Shown: positions 50,665 to 59,591, numbered from the stretch's first letter. The stretch is 59,734 nt of DNA from Streptomyces malachitofuscus (GCF_014650055.1 NZ_BMUF01000023.1:1-59734); one strand, 5' to 3'. Notes: generated from the sequence alone by a model not told the origin. Translations and numbers: made by a program.

Positions 50665-51476
50665 CGCGGCCCCTCCGCCACAGCACGGTCAACATCGGCC
50701 GGGTCCAGTTCCGGAGCCCCGGCCCGCAGCCACAGGAAGTATTCGACGTTCCCCGAGGGCCCGGGCAGCGGACTCGCCGTCACACCCTGCGCCCCGAGCC
50801 CCAGCTCCCAGGCCTTCTCGGCCACCCCCCGCACGGCCTCGGCACGCAGCTGCGGGCTGCGGACCACTCCGCCGCTGCCCAGCCGCTCCTTGCCCACCTC
50901 GAACTGCGGTTTCACCATCATCACCAGGTCGGCGTCCGGCTTCACGCACCTTTTCAGGGCGGGCAGCACCAGTCCGAGCGGGATGAAGGACAGATCCCCC
51001 ACGACAAGATCCACAGGCTCCCCATCGATGACCTCGAGCGTCAACTCCCGTACGTTCGTACGGTCTTTGACGGTGACGCGTTCATCGTTGCGCAGACTCC
51101 AGGCGAGTTGTCCGTATCCGACGTCCACGGCGACGACGTGCGCGGCCCCGGCCCGCAGCAGCACGTCGGTGAAGCCGCCGGTGGAGGCTCCGGCGTCGAG
51201 CGCCCGCCGCCCCTCGACGACCAGTCCGTGCGGTACGAAGGCGTCGAGGGCGCCGGCCAGCTTGTGCCCGCCGCGCGAGGCGTAGTCCGGGTCACCGGCG
51301 TCCTCGGCGACGACGATCGCGGCGGCCGTCTCCACCTGCGTGGCGGACTTGGTCGCGACCGTCTTGCCGACACTGACCCGGCCGGCGGCGATCAGCTGTC
51401 CGGCGTGCTCGCGCGAGCGCGCGAGCTTACGGCGGACCAGCTCCGCGTCGAGACGGCGGCGTGCGACTCCTGCCAC
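50661..51476 (-). CDS. tlyA: TlyA family rRNA 2'-O-methyltransferase
   Basis: 271-aa protein with an N-terminal S4 RNA-binding domain (about 1-60: RRRLDAELVRRKLARSREHAGQLI) and a FtsJ-like methyltransferase domain (about 75-260: ALDAGASTGGFTDVLL SAM motif, VDVGYGQLAW, VGDLSFIPL). In mycobacteria TlyA modifies 16S C1409 and 23S C1920 and gives sensitivity to capreomycin. GTG 51476 uses AGGAG at 11 nt. It is coupled to nadK by TTGA and preceded by a small protein gene that ends 8 nt upstream. Confidence 0.93.
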   Translation of the reverse strand: MAGVARRRLDAELVRRKLARSREHAGQLIAAGRVSVGKTVATKSATQVETAAAIVVAEDAGDPDYASRGGHKLAGALDAFVPHGLVVEGRRALDAGASTGGFTDVLLRAGAAHVVAVDVGYGQLAWSLRNDERVTVKDRTNVRELTLEVIDGEPVDLVVGDLSFIPLGLVLPALKRCVKPDADLVMMVKPQFEVGKERLGSGGVVRSPQLRAEAVRGVAEKAWELGLGAQGVTASPLPGPSGNVEYFLWLRAGAPELDPADVDRAVAEGPR

Positions 51477-51483
51477 GTTCGGT

Positions 51484-51798
51484 TCAGCTCCTGTGTACGT
51501 GTGCCGACGGGGGACCCGCAGGCCCCGGAGGTCCCGGGCGGGCGTCGAGCGCGGTGAGCGCGTCGCGCAGCCCCCGGTGTACATCCTCGTACACCTCGAG
51601 ATGGCCGTCGGTGGCGAGGTGGTCGGCATCGGCCAGCCGCTCCACGTGGGCGTCCACCTCGGGGTGCCCGGTCGGGGTGCGCGGCACGCCCAGGGGCGCG
51701 GGGGCGGCGGGACCGTCGTCGGACGGCACGGGTCCGGCGTGGTCCGGTCCCTCGATGCCCGGCTCCGGGGCCTCGGCCTGCGGCACTGCGTCGTTCAT
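51484..51798 (-). CDS. Hypothetical small acidic protein upstream of tlyA
   Basis: 104-aa Pro/Ala/Asp-rich protein. The middle part HPEVDAHVERLADADHLATD resembles a short helical segment conserved in Streptomyces next to tlyA; the remainder looks disordered. It is likely the first gene of a tlyA-nadK transcript, starting at ATG 51798. The reading frame has normal codon bias but no recognisable domain. Confidence 0.6.
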   Translation of the reverse strand: MNDAVPQAEAPEPGIEGPDHAGPVPSDDGPAAPAPLGVPRTPTGHPEVDAHVERLADADHLATDGHLEVYEDVHRGLRDALTALDARPGPPGPAGPPSAHVHRS

Positions 51799-51826
51799 GC
51801 CCCGACGCTACCGCGAACGGCTGCGG

Positions 51827-51832
51827 TACCGT
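51827..51832 (+). promoter_or_regulatory. -10-like box of the SCP2-like gene
   Basis: TACCGT ends 8 nt before ATG 51841, with no ribosome binding site visible. This is a slightly longer spacing than for the other leaderless cases. Confidence 0.4.
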
Positions 51833-51840
51833 CGTGCGCG

Positions 51841-52188
51841 ATGGCCACGATCGAGGAGTGCCGTGCCGCACTCGACAAGCTTTCGGACAGCATGCAGAGC
51901 GCCGAGGGGGACGTCCGCGCGGCCGCGGCGATGGACCGCTCCGTCAGCTGTCACATCACCGACCTGGAGGTGACCTTCGTCGGCCGGCTCACCGGCGGCC
52001 GGATCGAGGTGCGCGAGACACTGCCCGGCCCGCCGCGCGAGAAGGCGCAGATACGGCTCGCCATGACGGGTGATGACCTGGTGGCCCTGGTCGACGGCGA
52101 GCTGCACTTCGCCAGGGCCTGGGGTTCGGGCCGGGTGCGGCTGGAGGCGGGGCTGCGCGATCTGTTCCACCTCAGAAAGCTGCTGTGA
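51841..52188 (+). CDS. SCP2 sterol carrier domain protein
   Basis: 115-aa single-domain protein of the SCP-2/sterol-carrier fold, expected to bind a lipid or acyl-CoA. The pattern VSCHITDLEVTFVGRLTGG..., then QIRLAMTGDDLVALVDGELHFARAWGSGRVRLEAGLRDLFHLRKLL, is characteristic (DLVALVDGEL corresponds to the conserved D..DF..L..G). ATG 51841 has no clear ribosome binding site. It is convergent with the siderophore ATPase gene, 3 nt apart. Confidence 0.83.
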   Translation: MATIEECRAALDKLSDSMQSAEGDVRAAAAMDRSVSCHITDLEVTFVGRLTGGRIEVRETLPGPPREKAQIRLAMTGDDLVALVDGELHFARAWGSGRVRLEAGLRDLFHLRKLL

Positions 52189-52191
52189 CGC

Positions 52192-53022
52192 TCAGGACGC
52201 CCGTGCGGCGCCCGTCTTCTCCGCCCGGCCCCTGGCCCGTGCCGTGCGGGCGGCCGGCACCACGAGCGGGGTGCCCGTCTCGGGGTCGTCGATGACCTGG
52301 CAGCGCAGCCCGAACACCTCCTCCACCAGTCCGGCGGTGACGATGTCCTTCGGTGCGCCCTGGGCGATGACGCTCCCCCCGCGCAGGGCGATGAGATGGG
52401 TGGCGTACCGCGCGGCGTGGTTGAGGTCGTGCAGGACGGCGACGAGCGTGCGCCCGTGCTCCTCGTGCAGGTCCGCGCACAGGTCCAGGACGTCGATCTG
52501 GTGCTGGATGTCCAGGTAGGTGGTCGGCTCGTCGAGCAGCAGCAGCGGGGTCTGCTGGGCCAGCGCCATGGCGATCCACACGCGCTGGCGCTGACCGCCG
52601 GAGAGCTCGTCGACGTAACGTTCCGCCAACTCGGCGACGCCGGTGCGGGCCATCGACTCCTGCACGACGCGTTCGTCCTCGGCGGACCACTGGCGCAGCA
52701 GGCCCTGGTGCGGGTAGCGGCCGCGGCCCACCAGGTCGCCGACCGTGATGCCGTCGGGCGCGATGGACGACTGGGGCAGCAGTCCCAGGGTGCGGGCGAC
52801 CTTCTTCGCGGGCATCGACTGGATGACCTGGCCGTCGAGCAGGACCCGTCCCTCGTTGGGCTTGAGCATCCGTGACAGGGCCCGCAGCAGGGTCGACTTG
52901 CCGCAGGCGTTGGGCCCGACGATCACGGTGAAGGAGTTGTCCGGTATCTCCACCGACAGCTGTTCGGCGATGACCCGCTGGTCGTAGGCCAGGGTGACGT
53001 TCTCGGCGGACAGTCGGTTCAC
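52192..53022 (-). CDS. Iron-siderophore ABC transporter ATPase (FepC/FhuC type)
   Basis: 276-aa importer ATPase. Walker A is GPNACGKSTLLRAL, the signature LSGGQRQRVWIAMAL, the Walker B LLLLDEPTTYLD, and the H-loop VLHDLNHAARY, all canonical for siderophore and B12 importers. GTG 53022 follows AAGGAG at 5 nt. It is the last gene of a set with two FecCD permeases, 47 nt after the permease stop. No substrate-binding protein is in the window, so it must be encoded elsewhere. Siderophore specificity is unknown. Confidence 0.93.
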   Translation of the reverse strand: MNRLSAENVTLAYDQRVIAEQLSVEIPDNSFTVIVGPNACGKSTLLRALSRMLKPNEGRVLLDGQVIQSMPAKKVARTLGLLPQSSIAPDGITVGDLVGRGRYPHQGLLRQWSAEDERVVQESMARTGVAELAERYVDELSGGQRQRVWIAMALAQQTPLLLLDEPTTYLDIQHQIDVLDLCADLHEEHGRTLVAVLHDLNHAARYATHLIALRGGSVIAQGAPKDIVTAGLVEEVFGLRCQVIDDPETGTPLVVPAARTARARGRAEKTGAARAS

Positions 53023-53069
53023 GGTGCTCCTTCGGTGGTTCGGCCCGCTGGTGTCGGTACGGCCGGCGC

Positions 53070-54107
53070 TCATATCCGGCCCGCCCTGCGCTCGGTGACC
53101 AGCAGCCACAGCAGATAGACACCGCCGAGCACGCCGGTGACCACGCCGACGGGCAGCTGGTCGGCGCCGAACGCCCGCTGCGAGACCCAGTCGGCACCGA
53201 CGAGGAGGGCGGCGCCCATGCACATCGCCGCCACCAGGTTCGGCCCCGGCGCACGGGTCAGCCGCCGGGCGAGCTGCGGGGCGGTGAGCGCGACGAAGCT
53301 GACCGGTCCGGCGGCCGCGGTCGCGGACGCGGTGAGCAGCACGGCCGACAGCATCAGCAGCAGCCGTACGCGCTCGACGCGCACGCCGAGGGCGTACGAG
53401 ACGTCGTCGCCCATCTCCATCATCCTGAGCGCCCCGGAATGGGCGAGGACCAGCGGTACGAGGACGGCGCACAGGGCGAGCAGCGGCCAGACCTGGTCCC
53501 AGTCCCGGCCGCTCAGGGATCCGGTCATCCAGACGACGGCGCGGGCGGCGTCGACGATGTCGGACTTGGTGAGCAGATAGCCGTTGACGGCCGTGACGAT
53601 CGCGGCGACACCGATACCGACGAGGACCAGACGGTAGCCGTGGACGCCCCGCTTCCAGGCGAGTACGTAGATGGCGAACCCGGTCACCAGTCCGCCGACG
53701 AGCGCGCCGAGCGCGACCTGGTTGGCGGTGCCGGAGAACAGCACGATCACCGTGAGGGCGCCGGCCGTCGCCCCCTGGGTGAGGCCGAGGACGTCCGGAC
53801 TGCCCAGCGGATTGCGGGAGACGGACTGGAACAGCGCGCCGCCGAGCCCGAGCGAGGCGCCGACCAGCAGCCCGACCAGGACCCTGGGCAGCCGCAGCTC
53901 GTTGACGATCAGCTCCTGCCCGGCGTCCCCCTCCCCCACCAGCGTCCTGAGCACATCGGCGGCGGACATCGGGAAGTCGCCGGTGCCGATCAGCACGACA
54001 CTCGCGGCGAGCGCCACGGCCAGCAGCAGGACGACGACGGTGAAGGCGCGCACGTCCAGCCGGAACGACAGGCCGCCGGGGGTCCGCACCGCGCGGTTGG
54101 TCTTCAC
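53070..54107 (-). CDS. Siderophore ABC permease, FecCD family (second)
   Basis: 345-aa permease with about ten TM helices, FecCD type. Family signs are LPRVLVGLLVGASLGLGGALFQSVSRNPLGSPDVLG (a hallmark, split over several strands), YRLVLVGIGVAA and VRLLLMLSAVLL, and the C-terminal PVSFVALTAPQLARRL. GTG 54107 overlaps the other permease by GTGA. With the first permease it forms the heterodimeric channel. Confidence 0.93.
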   Translation of the reverse strand: MKTNRAVRTPGGLSFRLDVRAFTVVVLLLAVALAASVVLIGTGDFPMSAADVLRTLVGEGDAGQELIVNELRLPRVLVGLLVGASLGLGGALFQSVSRNPLGSPDVLGLTQGATAGALTVIVLFSGTANQVALGALVGGLVTGFAIYVLAWKRGVHGYRLVLVGIGVAAIVTAVNGYLLTKSDIVDAARAVVWMTGSLSGRDWDQVWPLLALCAVLVPLVLAHSGALRMMEMGDDVSYALGVRVERVRLLLMLSAVLLTASATAAAGPVSFVALTAPQLARRLTRAPGPNLVAAMCMGAALLVGADWVSQRAFGADQLPVGVVTGVLGGVYLLWLLVTERRAGRI

Positions 54108-55147
54108 AGCTGGGCCGTCCTCCGCCGTCGTACGAGAAAGATGAAGACCGGGCCGCCGAGGATCGCGGTGACGATCCCGACCTGCACCTCGGCGGGCCGG
54201 GCCACGATCCGGCCGATCACATCGGCGCCCAGCAGCAGCACCGGCGACAGGACCGCCGCGTACGGCAGGATCCAGCGCAGGTCCGGCCCGGTGAAGGAGC
54301 GCACGAGGTGCGGCACCATCAGACCGACGAACATGATCGGCCCGCAGGCGGCGGTCGCGGCCCCGCACAGCACGGTCGCGGCCAGCATGGACAGCGCCCG
54401 GGTGCGGTTCAGGTTCGCGCCGAGCGCCTTGGCGGTGTCGTCGCCCATCGCCATGGCGTTCAGCGGCCGGGCGAGCGCCAGCGCCAGCAGGGAACCGGCC
54501 AGCAGGAACGGCACCACCTGCTTGATGGCCTCGTCACTGCCGGAGGCCAGCGAACCCACCGTCCAGAACCGCATCCGGCCGAGCGCCGCGTCGTCCAGGA
54601 TCATGATGGCCTGCAGATAGCCGTAGAGCGCCGCGCTGATGGCCGTACCGGCGAGCACGAGCCGCACCGGGGTCGCGCCCCTGCTGCCGCCGAGGAACCA
54701 CACCAGCGCGCCGACCGCCGACGCGCCCAGGAACGCGAACCACACGTACCCGGACAGCGAGGTGACGCCGAAGAAGGTGATGGCGGTGACGACCGCCGCC
54801 GACGCGCCCGCGTTGATGCCGAGCAGCCCGGGGTCGGCCAGCGGGTTGCGGGTCAGCGCCTGGAGCACGGCTCCCGCCAGCCCGAGCGCGGCGCCTGCGA
54901 GCAGTCCCAGCACGGTTCGTGACAGTCTGTCGGCCACGACGACGTCACCGTAGGTGCCCGAAGCGCCGAACAGACCGTGCCACACCTGTTCCAGGGACAG
55001 CTCCTTCGCCCCGACCGCGATACTGGCCAGCGCGACGAGCACCAGCACCACGACGGAGACCAGCAGCCCGAGGACGCGTATCGCCCGGCGGTTCGGGGGC
55101 GCGGGGGCACTCGCCGCGCGCTGTTCGGGGGGACTCTCGACCAACAC
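54104..55147 (-). CDS. Siderophore ABC permease, FecCD family (first)
   Basis: 347-aa permease with ten predicted helices, similar to FecC/FhuB half (RLSRTVLGLLAGAALGLAGAVLQALTRNPLADPGLLGINAG). It is the first gene of the operon. GTG 55147 lies 6 nt after a TAACCT -10 box on the minus strand and has no Shine-Dalgarno, so the transcript is probably leaderless. An iron box overlaps that promoter (55152-55170), which means repression by DmdR1/IdeR when iron is ample. Confidence 0.93.
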   Translation of the reverse strand: MLVESPPEQRAASAPAPPNRRAIRVLGLLVSVVVLVLVALASIAVGAKELSLEQVWHGLFGASGTYGDVVVADRLSRTVLGLLAGAALGLAGAVLQALTRNPLADPGLLGINAGASAAVVTAITFFGVTSLSGYVWFAFLGASAVGALVWFLGGSRGATPVRLVLAGTAISAALYGYLQAIMILDDAALGRMRFWTVGSLASGSDEAIKQVVPFLLAGSLLALALARPLNAMAMGDDTAKALGANLNRTRALSMLAATVLCGAATAACGPIMFVGLMVPHLVRSFTGPDLRWILPYAAVLSPVLLLGADVIGRIVARPAEVQVGIVTAILGGPVFIFLVRRRRTAQL

Positions 55148-55151
55148 GCAG

Positions 55152-55170
55152 TTAGGTTAGCCTACCCTGC
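55152..55170 (-). promoter_or_regulatory. Iron box (DmdR1/IdeR site) over the siderophore permease promoter
   Basis: TTAGGTTAGCCTACCCTGC matches 15 of 19 positions of the actinobacterial iron box TTAGGTTAGGCTAACCTAA. On the minus strand it contains the -10-like TAACCT that ends 6 nt before the GTG. Occupation would block the polymerase directly. Confidence 0.85.
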
Positions 55171-55215
55171 CAATCGATCATGATCCGCAGGTCCGGCCCC
55201 CGCCGACGTGGGGTT

Positions 55216-56244
55216 TCACCATCCCAGCCGTGCCAGCGCCTTCCCGCCGTCCAACTCGCACACACCGTCACCGGCCGCCGTCCACGCAGCCGCGCACAAC
55301 GCCCGCAATCCGTCCGTCGTGGTCCCTTCCCCGTCGAGCTCCAGCTCCGCGGCTCCGGCCGTCGCCGTCCAGCCACCGCACCGGAACCCGTCGCCCGCCG
55401 CGACGACCTCGGGCTGCCCGGTGAGCAGCCCGCGCAGGTCGGCGTCGACATACGTCGGCCGGTGCTGCGGCGGTGCGGCGAGGAGCAGCGCGCCGTCCGT
55501 CACCCCGGTCAGCACCAGCAGCGAGTCGACCTCGCCGTTGAACGCGCCCTCGATGTCCGTGTCCAGCCGGTCGCCCACGACCAGCGGCCGCTCCGCGCCC
55601 GTCCGCAGGATCGTCTCCCGGTGCATCGGCGGCAGCGGCTTGCCCGCCACCTGCGGCTCCGCCCCCGTCGCGATCCGCACGACCTCCACCGCCGCGCCGT
55701 TGCCCGGCGCGATGCCCCGGCCACTGGGGATCGTCAGGTCGGTGTTGGACGCGAACCACGGCACCCCGCGGGCGACCGCGTACGACGCCTCCGCGAACCG
55801 CCCCCACGGCAGTTCGGGACCGCCGTAGCCCTGCACGACCGCCACCGGCTCGTCGTCCGCCGAGTCCACCGGCACCAGGCCGCGTTCGCGCAACGCCACC
55901 CGCAGCCCCTCGCCTCCGATCACCAGCACCCGCGAGGCCGGCGGCACCTGCTCACTGATCAGCCGCGCGACCGCCTGGGCGGACGTGATGATGTCACCGG
56001 CCGCCGCCGGTATCCCCAGCTCGGTCAGATGCGCGGCCACGGCGTCCGGGGTGCGCAGCGCGTTGTTGGTCACGTAGGCGAGGTGCATGCCGCCCTCGCG
56101 GGCCGTGGCGAGCGATTCCACCGCGTGGACGATGGCGCTCCCGCCCGCGTACACCACACCGTCGAGGTCGAGCAGCGCCGTGTCGTACGCCTCGTTGAGG
56201 GCCCGCCCACTGCCCTCGGGCCTCGTCCTGACGCTCCGGCTCAT
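55216..56244 (-). CDS. HAD-IIA family phosphatase (NagD-like)
   Basis: 342-aa hydrolase. The HAD core is seen as LLDLDGVVYAGG (nucleophile aspartates) near residue 25, NTDLTIPSGRGIAPG cap elements and VGDRLDTDIEGAFNG as motif IV. The C2-type cap (about 110-200) is that of NagD/phosphoglycolate phosphatases, so substrates are small sugar phosphates or glycerol phosphate. ATG 56244 uses AGGAG at 9 nt. It is divergent from the DUF1015 gene and 68 nt upstream of the siderophore operon in the same direction. Confidence 0.9.
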   Translation of the reverse strand: MSRSVRTRPEGSGRALNEAYDTALLDLDGVVYAGGSAIVHAVESLATAREGGMHLAYVTNNALRTPDAVAAHLTELGIPAAAGDIITSAQAVARLISEQVPPASRVLVIGGEGLRVALRERGLVPVDSADDEPVAVVQGYGGPELPWGRFAEASYAVARGVPWFASNTDLTIPSGRGIAPGNGAAVEVVRIATGAEPQVAGKPLPPMHRETILRTGAERPLVVGDRLDTDIEGAFNGEVDSLLVLTGVTDGALLLAAPPQHRPTYVDADLRGLLTGQPEVVAAGDGFRCGGWTATAGAAELELDGEGTTTDGLRALCAAAWTAAGDGVCELDGGKALARLGW

Positions 56245-56304
56245 TCCGCATCGCTCCTCGTTCGACGGCTTTCCCCCGATCATCCCCCATGCCACCGGCC
56301 CCCG

Positions 56305-56310
56305 TACGAT
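56305..56310 (+). promoter_or_regulatory. -10 box of a probable leaderless promoter (DUF1015 gene)
   Basis: TACGAT ends 6 nt before ATG 56317, without a ribosome binding site. Confidence 0.55.
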
Positions 56311-56316
56311 GCCGGG

Positions 56317-57615
56317 ATGAACACTGCAGGTCACTCGGAAGCAAAGGCGCCCCGGGGCCTGGAACTCACCCCGTTCCGCGGCCTCCGTTACGACCCCGAC
56401 CGGGTCGGCAGCCTGGCCGCCGTGACATCCCCGCCGTACGACGTCGTCGTCCGCCCCGACGGCCTGCACCACCTCCAGTCCGCCGACCCCCACAACATCG
56501 TCCGGCTGATCCTGCCCGAGGCCGCCACACCCGAGGCCCGCAACGCCCAGGCGGCCGAGACGCTCCGCCGCTGGCGTGCGGAGGGCGTCCTGACCGCCGA
56601 CCCCGAACCGGGCCTGTACGTCTACGAGCAGCGCGACGGCGAGGGCATGGTGCAGCGCGGCATCATCGGCGTCCTGCGAGTCTCCGACCCCGACGAGCAG
56701 CTGGTGCTGCCGCACGAGGACGTCATGCCGCACATCGTCGCCGACCGCGCGGACCTGATGCGGGCCACCTCAGCGAACCTGGAGCCTCTGCTGCTCACCT
56801 ACCGGGGCGACGGCAGCGACGGCGGGGCGACCGTCACGGCCGGCCTGATCGAACGCACGGCCGCGCGCCCGCCCGTCCTCGCGACCACCACGGAGGACGG
56901 TTTCCACCACCGGCTGTGGTCCGTCACCGACCCCGCCGAACTGGCCGCCGTCCAGAAGGAACTCGCCGGGCACCAGGCGCTCATCGCCGACGGCCACCAC
57001 CGTTGGGCGACCTACCGGCGTCTCCGGGCGGAGCACCCCTCCCCCGGCCCCTGGGACCACGGCCTGGTGCTCCTCGTCGACACCGCCCGCTATCCCCTGC
57101 GGGTGCGCGCCATCCACCGGCTGCTGCACGATGTGCCGGTCGCGGACGCCGTGGCCGCGCTCGACGGCCTCTTCCGCGTCCGCCGGCTCGACGTACCGCT
57201 GCCCGAGGCGATGGACGCCCTGGCCGAAGCGGCCGCGGCCGGCAACGCCTTCCTCCTCGCCGGGGACGGCGCCTTCCACCTCGTCGACCGGCCGGATCCC
57301 GAGCTGCTGGCGCGCACGGTGCCCGTCGACCGCCCGGTGGCCTGGCGCACCCTGGACGCGACGGTGCTGCACGCCACGCTCCTCGACCACGTCTGGCGCG
57401 TCCCGGACGCCCCCGCGCACATCGCGTACATCCACGACACGGCCGCCACGGTCGAGAAGGCGGAACGCGACGGCGGCACGGGCGTGCTGATGCACCCGGT
57501 GCACGAGGACGTCGTCCGCGACCTGGCGCGTCAGGGGGTCACGATGCCGCGCAAGTCGACGTCCTTCGGCCCGAAGCCGGCCTCGGGTCTGGTGCTGCGG
57601 GCGCTCGATCTGTGA
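56317..57615 (+). CDS. DUF1015 family protein
   Basis: 432-aa protein of the DUF1015 family. It begins LTPFRGLRYDPDRVGSLAAVTSPPYDV, as in all family members, and contains LIADGHHRWATYRRL, the most conserved motif (a likely catalytic or phosphate-binding histidine pair). A predicted kinase or phosphotransferase relation has been suggested for the family, but the role is not settled. It is divergent from the HAD phosphatase gene, an arrangement conserved among Streptomyces. ATG 56317 fits a leaderless transcript. Confidence 0.85.
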   Translation: MNTAGHSEAKAPRGLELTPFRGLRYDPDRVGSLAAVTSPPYDVVVRPDGLHHLQSADPHNIVRLILPEAATPEARNAQAAETLRRWRAEGVLTADPEPGLYVYEQRDGEGMVQRGIIGVLRVSDPDEQLVLPHEDVMPHIVADRADLMRATSANLEPLLLTYRGDGSDGGATVTAGLIERTAARPPVLATTTEDGFHHRLWSVTDPAELAAVQKELAGHQALIADGHHRWATYRRLRAEHPSPGPWDHGLVLLVDTARYPLRVRAIHRLLHDVPVADAVAALDGLFRVRRLDVPLPEAMDALAEAAAAGNAFLLAGDGAFHLVDRPDPELLARTVPVDRPVAWRTLDATVLHATLLDHVWRVPDAPAHIAYIHDTAATVEKAERDGGTGVLMHPVHEDVVRDLARQGVTMPRKSTSFGPKPASGLVLRALDL

Positions 57616-57617
57616 CG

Positions 57618-57649
57618 AAGGGGCGGGCCTCCGAAGAGACCCGCCCCTT
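57618..57649. terminator. Bidirectional terminator between the DUF1015 and RGG-TPR genes
   Basis: 10-bp perfect arms (57618-57627 and 57640-57649), 12-nt loop, between convergent genes. Confidence 0.75.
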
Positions 57650-57673
57650 GGTGCCGGTTCCGCGCCCGGGACG

Positions 57674-59380
57674 TCAGTCCTTGTCGTTCTCGTCGTCCTC
57701 GTTCACGACATCGTCGGCCTGGTCCTCGGCGAGGGCGTCCATGAACTCCACGCCGTCCAGCTCGGCCAGCCGGTCGGAGGCGTCGGTGCTGCCGTCCCGG
57801 TCGGCCTCGACGGCCTTGGCGAACCACTCGCGCGCCTCACCGTTCCGGCCGGCCGCGAGCAGCGCGTCCGCGTACGCGTAGCGCAGCCGCGCGGTCCACG
57901 GCTGGACGGAGTGGGACGCCAGCTCGGAGCTCTGCAGCGTCACGATCGCCGCGTCGAGCTGCCCCAGGTCACGCCGGGCGCCGGCCGCGACGAGCCGCAT
58001 CTCGACCTGGCCTGCCTTGTCCAGCCTCTGCACCTCGGGCGCCCCGGCCATGTCCAGCGCCTTCTCCGGCCGCCCGAGCCCGCGCTCGCAGTCGGCCATC
58101 AGCGGCCACAGCTCCACGGTCCCGGTCATCCGCCGCGCGGCCCGGAACTCGGCGAGCGCCTCGGAGTACTTCTGGTTGGCGTACGCGGCGAACCCGGCGG
58201 CCTCCCGGACGGCCGCGACGCGCGACGCCAGGCGCAGGGCGACCCTGGAGTAGCCGTAGGCGCCCTCGGGGTCCTCGTCGATCAGCCGGGCGACCATCAC
58301 CAGGTTCTTGGCGACGTCCTCCGCGAGCGTCTTGGGCAGGCTCTGCAGCTCCTGCCGTACGTCCTTGTCGATCTCCTCGCCCGTGACGTCCTCGGGGATC
58401 GGCAGCCGCTTGATGGGCTCGCGGTCGCGGTCCCGGTCACGGTCGTCACGGAAGCGCCCGCCGCCGTGCCGGTCGTCACGGCCGCGGAATCCGCCGGGGC
58501 GTCCACCCCGGTCGTCCCGGCGAGGACCGCGTCCCCGGTCGTCACGGCCCCGGTAGCCGCCACGGTCCCGGTCGCCGCCACGGCTGTCGTCCCGGCGGAA
58601 GCCGCCGCGGTCGCCGCGGTCGCCGCGGTCGCCCCGATCGTCACGGCTGCGGTAGCCGCCACGGTCACCCCGGTCGTCACGGCGGAAGCCGCCGCGGTCG
58701 CCTTCGCGCCGGTCGTCCCGACGGAATCCGCCGCGGTCGCCGCGGTCACCCCGGTCGTCACGGCTGCGATAGCCGCCACGGTCCCGGTCGCCTTCGCGCC
58801 GGTCGTCCCGACGGAACCCGCCACGGTCGTCACGGTCACCCCGGTCGTCGCGCCGGAAGCCACCACGGTCGCCACGGTCGTCGCGGCCCCGGAAACCGCC
58901 CCGGTCACCGCGGTTGTCGTCGCGGCGGTAGCCACCACGGTCCCGGTCGCCACCACGGCTGTCGTCCCGGCGGAACCCGCCACGGTCCCGGTCGCCTTCG
59001 CGGCGATCGTCACGGCGGTCGTCACGGCGGTCGTCCCTGCGGTCGTCACGGCCGCGGTAGCCCCCGCGGTTGTCGTCACGTCCGCGGAAGCCACCGCGCT
59101 CCGGCCGGCCACCGGCACGGTCGTCGCGGCGGAACCCACGGTCGCGGTCGCCACCCCGGTCCCTGTCACGGTCCCGGTCCCGGTCACGATCCCGGTCGTC
59201 ACGACGGAAGGGAGGACGGTCTCCGCTGCCACGGAATCCACGGTCGCGGTCATCACCTCGGCGCTGACCACCACGCGGACCGCCTCGCTGGCCGCCACGG
59301 TCGGCGCGGTTCGGCCGGTCACCACTGTCCCGTCGCCGCTGGTCGCGCTCCGGTCGGTCGTCGGGAGAGTTGGTGGACAT
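57674..59380 (-). CDS. TPR protein with long Arg/Gly/Asp-rich (RGG-like) N-terminal region
   Basis: 568-aa protein. The first 345 residues are a low-complexity tract of RDDRGGFR, RGGYR, RDRDRD units. This is unlike any folded domain; RGG tracts of this kind bind RNA in eukaryotes. From about 350 to 540 it becomes helical with TPR-like hairpins (YGYSRVALRLASRVAAVREAAGFAAYANQKYSEALAEFRAARRM, split by several repeats; then WTARLRYAYADALLAAGRNGEAREWFAKA), and the C-terminus is acidic. The ATG at 59380 has AGGAG. It is just downstream of the rRNA operon on the same strand, so some readthrough could occur past the terminator. Conserved in Streptomyces, no known function. Confidence 0.8.
   Translation of the reverse strand: MSTNSPDDRPERDQRRRDSGDRPNRADRGGQRGGPRGGQRRGDDRDRGFRGSGDRPPFRRDDRDRDRDRDRDRDRGGDRDRGFRRDDRAGGRPERGGFRGRDDNRGGYRGRDDRRDDRRDDRRDDRREGDRDRGGFRRDDSRGGDRDRGGYRRDDNRGDRGGFRGRDDRGDRGGFRRDDRGDRDDRGGFRRDDRREGDRDRGGYRSRDDRGDRGDRGGFRRDDRREGDRGGFRRDDRGDRGGYRSRDDRGDRGDRGDRGGFRRDDSRGGDRDRGGYRGRDDRGRGPRRDDRGGRPGGFRGRDDRHGGGRFRDDRDRDRDREPIKRLPIPEDVTGEEIDKDVRQELQSLPKTLAEDVAKNLVMVARLIDEDPEGAYGYSRVALRLASRVAAVREAAGFAAYANQKYSEALAEFRAARRMTGTVELWPLMADCERGLGRPEKALDMAGAPEVQRLDKAGQVEMRLVAAGARRDLGQLDAAIVTLQSSELASHSVQPWTARLRYAYADALLAAGRNGEAREWFAKAVEADRDGSTDASDRLAELDGVEFMDALAEDQADDVVNEDDENDKD
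58430..59330 (-). repeat. Degenerate repeat region coding for the RGG/RD tract
   Basis: Irregular repeats of short units such as CGGTCGTCACGG, GCCGCGGTC and CCACGGTCGC recur for 900 bp. They follow the codon frame, so expansion by slippage is likely, but units are not of one fixed length. Confidence 0.8.
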
Positions 59381-59419
59381 CGGTGACTCCTGTCTTCGGT
59401 ACCGCAAGCATAAATAAAA

Positions 59420-59463
59420 AAGGACCCCTGGCCCCAGCTGAACGCTGGTGACCAGGGGTCCTT
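59420..59463 (-). terminator. rRNA operon terminator
   Basis: 12-bp perfect outer arms (59420-59431 and 59452-59463) with an inner CCAGC/GCTGG stem (59434-59438 and 59444-59448). On the minus strand the hairpin is followed by TTTTTATTTA, a true U-tract, which is rare in this genome. It lies 9 nt downstream of the 5S 3' end. Confidence 0.9.
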
Positions 59464-59472
59464 CCAAAGATT

Positions 59473-59591
59473 GTTCGGCGGCGTCCTACTCTCCCACAGG
59501 GTCCCCCCTGCAGTACCATCGGCGCTGTAAGGCTTAGCTTCCGGGTTCGGAATGTAACCGGGCGTTTCCCCTACGCTATGACCACCGAAAC
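59473..59591 (-). rRNA. rrf: 5S ribosomal RNA
   Basis: 119 nt on the minus strand. The minus strand begins GTTTCGGTGGTCATAGCG, contains CCCGGTTACATTCCGAACCC and GCCGATGGTACTGC and ends in GTAGGACGCCGCCGAAC, as in Streptomyces 5S. The 5' and 3' ends pair to form helix I. Confidence 0.95.

Noticed and set aside
58430..59330. CRISPR or satellite array
   Set aside because: Irregular units match codons of Arg/Gly/Asp and lie in an open frame ending in a TPR domain.
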